A stretch of 64,000 nt of DNA, taken from contig NZ_JACAQA010000004.1 in NCBI RefSeq assembly GCF_013385425.1, positions 194,679 to 258,678 on the forward strand. The letters are read 5' to 3'. A model generated the notes under the pieces. That model ran no database searches and was not told the origin of the DNA. It was given only the letters and a program-made list of their open reading frames with translations. Positions within the stretch are counted from its first letter, which is position 1; the number at the start of each line of letters is the position of its first letter. A program made the position numbers and the translations under genes. Source of the DNA: Pseudomonas gingeri (lineage in GTDB: Bacteria; Pseudomonadota; Gammaproteobacteria; Pseudomonadales; Pseudomonadaceae). Positions 61,507 through 64,000 of this stretch are shown here, piece by piece.

Positions 61507-63201
61507 ATGCGCGAGTCCACATTTAGTCCCTCTCCGGTTGTCCTGATCGTTGACGACCAGGCGACCGAAGCGATGATTCTCCGCGAGTCGGTGCGGGACC
61601 TGGCCCAGGTGCATGTCGCCACCAGTGGCGAGGAAGCGCTGCGAGTGGCACGCCAATGCCGTCCCGATGTGGTCCTGCTGGATATCGAGATGCCCGGCAT
61701 GAACGGCTTTGAGGTCTGCAAGGCGCTGAAGGCCGATCCCAAGCTGTCCGACGCCGCGGTGATTTTCGTTACCTCCCATGCCCAGGCCGATTACGAGCTC
61801 CAGGCCTTGGGCTACGGCGGTATCGATTTTATCCAGAAACCCCTGAATATCCCGGTGGCCAGGGCGCATATCAACGCTCATATCACCCTGCGCAACGAAG
61901 CCAAGCGCCTGGCCAACCATGACGCCCTTACCGGCTTGCCCAATCGCATGCTGTTGCAGGATCGTGCCGAGCAGGCGCTGAAAATGGCCCGGCGCGATCA
62001 CGGGCGGCTGGCGATGTTGTTGCTGGACCTGGACAATTTCAAGGCTATCAACGACTCCATGGGCCATTCGGTTGGCGACCAGATGCTCAAATATGTGGCG
62101 ACGCGCCTGTCGATGCTCCTGCGCGGCATGGATACCCTCAGTCGCCAAGGCGGCGACGAGTTCATCATCCTGCTCTCGGAGGTGGACGGTTTCGAGGCGG
62201 TGGGCGATTTCGCCGAGCAGGTGCTGGCGGCCATTTCCAGCCCGTTTTCATTGCAGGGCACGCGCTACGACCTGAGCGCCAGTATCGGCATCGGGGTGTT
62301 CCCGGAAGACAGCGATGATCTCGAATCGCTCTACCGACATGCCGACGCCGCGATGTATCAGGCCAAGCTGGCGGGGCGTAACCGCTACCTGTTTTTTTCT
62401 CCCGGTATCGAAAGCGGCATGCGTGCCCGCCACTTGCTTGAACGGCATATGCGCGCGGCCATCGAGGAGGGGGTGTTCGAGGTGTTCTACCAGGCCAAGG
62501 TCGATGCCCAGGACCAGTGCGTGGTCGGCATGGAGGCACTGATCCGCTGGCGCAACGGCGACGGCAACCTGGTCTCGCCGGCGGACTTCATTCCGCTGGC
62601 CGAAGAAACCGGGCTGATCATCCCCATCGGCAAATACGTACTGCTCCAGGCCTGCAAGGACACCTGCAAACTCCACGAGCTGGGCTATCCGATCTGCGTC
62701 AGTGTGAACATCAGCGCCGTGCAGTTTCGCGAAGAGTCGTTCCTCGGCATGGTCAAGGGCATCCTCCTCGACTCGGGCCTGGAGCCGCGCTGGCTGGAGC
62801 TGGAAATCACCGAAGGGGTCCTGGCCCGGGACATCGACAACGCCCGCGAAACCCTGGTGGCGCTCAAGGAATTGGGCGTGCATGTGGCCATCGACGATTT
62901 CGGCACGGGGTATTCGAGCCTGGCCTATCTCAAGCGGTTTCCCATCGATGTGTTGAAGATCGACCAGAGCTTTGTACGCGACATGCTCACCGACAAGAGC
63001 GACCTGGCCATTGTCGAGGCGATCATCAAGTTGGGGCAGGCACTGGGCCTTGAACTGGTGGCCGAAGGCGTGGAGACCCCGCAACAGGCCGCCCTCCTGC
63101 TGGAACGGGGTTGCCGGATCATGCAGGGCTATCTGTATTGCCGACCAATTCCGTTTACCCAGATATGCGCCTTCCTGTCTTCATGGCCACGAACGGCATG
63201 A
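61507..63201 (+). CDS. REC-GGDEF-EAL cyclic-di-GMP response regulator
   Basis: This 564-residue protein has a receiver domain (phospho-acceptor D59 in VVLLDIEMPGMNGFEV), then a GGDEF domain with an intact catalytic motif GGDEF at 215-219 and inhibitory I-site RGMD at 206-209, and an EAL domain with the intact motif EALIRW at 343 and DDFGTGYSSL near 462. Both diguanylate cyclase and c-di-GMP phosphodiesterase activity are possible. GGGAG lies 6 nt before the ATG at 61507; starts upstream (TTG 61468, ATG 61474) are weaker. The next gene is a membrane sensor and may form a signalling pair with it. Confidence 0.9.
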   Translation: MRESTFSPSPVVLIVDDQATEAMILRESVRDLAQVHVATSGEEALRVARQCRPDVVLLDIEMPGMNGFEVCKALKADPKLSDAAVIFVTSHAQADYELQALGYGGIDFIQKPLNIPVARAHINAHITLRNEAKRLANHDALTGLPNRMLLQDRAEQALKMARRDHGRLAMLLLDLDNFKAINDSMGHSVGDQMLKYVATRLSMLLRGMDTLSRQGGDEFIILLSEVDGFEAVGDFAEQVLAAISSPFSLQGTRYDLSASIGIGVFPEDSDDLESLYRHADAAMYQAKLAGRNRYLFFSPGIESGMRARHLLERHMRAAIEEGVFEVFYQAKVDAQDQCVVGMEALIRWRNGDGNLVSPADFIPLAEETGLIIPIGKYVLLQACKDTCKLHELGYPICVSVNISAVQFREESFLGMVKGILLDSGLEPRWLELEITEGVLARDIDNARETLVALKELGVHVAIDDFGTGYSSLAYLKRFPIDVLKIDQSFVRDMLTDKSDLAIVEAIIKLGQALGLELVAEGVETPQQAALLLERGCRIMQGYLYCRPIPFTQICAFLSSWPRTA

Positions 63202-63273
63202 GGGCCGTGGGGCCAGTTGCCGCCGATCGATATCCCGACCCTCGGGATCGCCGCACTGCTCAAGGGAGCCCCA

Positions 63274-64000
63274 GTGTTGAAACGAGCTAGCCTGTCTGCC
63301 CTGAATGGGCGTGTCGCGATGATCCTGGCCCTTGGGCTGGTGGCGACGGTCGTGGGATGCCTGATCCTGCACAATAGCAATGAGCAACGTACCCGCGAAG
63401 CCCTCGACGCCGAGGCCGAAAGTGCGGTGCAGTCGGTGTTGACCCGGCTGCAGCTTTACCAGTACGGCTTGCGCGGTACCCGTGGCGCGATGATCACCGC
63501 CGGCGTGGATGGCATGACGCGGGAGATTTTCCACCGCTATAGCCAGATGCGTGACGTGCCCAAGGAGTTTCCCGGGGCCCGCGGGTTCGGCTTTATCCGC
63601 CGGGTACCGGTTCAGGAACTGGATGCGTTTGTGCGCCGGGCCCGGGCCGATGGTGCACCGGACTTCACTATTCGCCAGTTTGCGCCTCATGACGGCGACC
63701 TCTATGTGATCCAGTACCTGGAGCCGAACGCCGACCAGTCGGCGGCCTTCGGCCTGGACATCGCCTCGGAGGCCGACCGGGCCGAGGCAGCCCGGGGGGC
63801 TGCACGTAGCGCAAGCGCGCGCATCACATCGCCGATCACGCTGGTACAGGCGTTGGGCAGCCCGGAACAGTCGTTCCTGATCCTGTTGCCGATCTACAAG
63901 GACGGTATCGTCCCGCCCACCGAGGCGGAGCGCGAGGCGGCGGTGGTGGGCTGGGGCTACGCACCTTTGCTGATCGAGAGTGTGCTGGGCGGTTTGTTAC
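63274..64000 (+). CDS. CHASE-domain membrane sensor, 5' part only
   Basis: Translation from GTG at 63274 gives 242 residues before the window ends. AAGGGAG lies 5 nt upstream; a TTG at 63277 is also possible. A transmembrane helix (VAMILALGLVATVVGCLILHN) is followed by a CHASE sensory domain: YSQMRDVPKEFPGARGFGFIRRVP, then FTIRQFAPHDGDLYVIQYLEPN and ALGSPEQSFLILLPIYKDG. The output domain lies beyond the window and could be a histidine kinase or GGDEF. It begins 72 nt after the REC-GGDEF-EAL gene, so co-transcription is likely. Confidence 0.8.
   Translation, partial: MLKRASLSALNGRVAMILALGLVATVVGCLILHNSNEQRTREALDAEAESAVQSVLTRLQLYQYGLRGTRGAMITAGVDGMTREIFHRYSQMRDVPKEFPGARGFGFIRRVPVQELDAFVRRARADGAPDFTIRQFAPHDGDLYVIQYLEPNADQSAAFGLDIASEADRAEAARGAARSASARITSPITLVQALGSPEQSFLILLPIYKDGIVPPTEAEREAAVVGWGYAPLLIESVLGGLL

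Noticed and set aside
1..64000. CRISPR arrays, tRNA or rRNA genes, insertion sequences, prophage or integrase genes
   Set aside because: None was seen on either strand; repeats present are REP-type and isolated palindromes only.

Overview
The window looks like chromosomal DNA of a fluorescent pseudomonad (Pseudomonas fluorescens group). The signs are high GC with Pseudomonas codon use, many REP repeats of the Pseudomonas type (tgtaggagc...gcttgcc), and gene families whose order I recall from P. aeruginosa: a block matching roughly PA4626-PA4642 (hprA, rsmC, chemoreceptor, mqo, PA4642-like) and a dppA-opdP-dppBCDF cluster. No rRNA, tRNA, CRISPR array, insertion sequence or prophage was seen. 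All database-style assignments are from memory of the families; no search was run.

Layout. 1-800: HicAB toxin-antitoxin pair. 850-2013: ornithine/lysine decarboxylase SpeC. 2351-5798: a four-gene osmoprotectant ABC importer of the OsmVWXY type, divergent from prfC (6138-7721). 7756-8245: terminator and a REP triplet, then a small secreted acidic protein. 8579-21181: a dipeptide uptake locus, all on the minus strand, with four substrate-binding proteins, an OprD-family porin and DppBCDF. 21282-23738: a SIMPL-domain protein and an AT-richer orphan delta-60 repeat protein. 23899-27542: RoxS/RoxR redox two-component system and a YddA/SbmA-type ABC exporter. 27605-36201: glucarate/galactarate catabolism (GntR regulator, kdgD, alpha-ketoglutaric semialdehyde dehydrogenase, MFS transporter, garD), interrupted at 28368-30535 by an oppositely oriented three-gene unit led by a zinc-phospholipase-C-like protein. 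36377-50035: core metabolism and housekeeping (glutaminase, malate:quinone oxidoreductase, YajG lipoprotein, acyltransferase, small zinc-ribbon protein, SRAP protein, dCache chemoreceptor, M48 protease, GDT1/UPF0016 transporter behind a yybP-ykoY manganese riboswitch, rsmC, hprA). 50119-52802: LysE exporter, AraC regulator, MFS transporter. 52951-61304: a probable fatty-acid or hydrophobic-substrate module (acyl-CoA ligase, DUF1302, DUF1329, large MalT/LuxR regulator). 61507-64000: a REC-GGDEF-EAL protein and the start of a CHASE-domain sensor cut by the window end.

Most unusual points. The phospholipase-like operon carries an almost ideal LexA (SOS) box in its promoter. A 16-bp palindrome, CTGTCATTTCTGACAG, lies in the same orientation 60-80 nt upstream of two unrelated genes (delta-60 repeat protein; last gene of the phospholipase unit), suggesting a shared regulator or RNA element. 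The SRAP/YedK homologue shows an apparent exchange of the conserved Asn and His of its active site. The manganese riboswitch is followed by two mutually exclusive pairings that could form its expression platform. The dipeptide cluster lacks the mdpA and psdR genes that sit inside it in P. aeruginosa.
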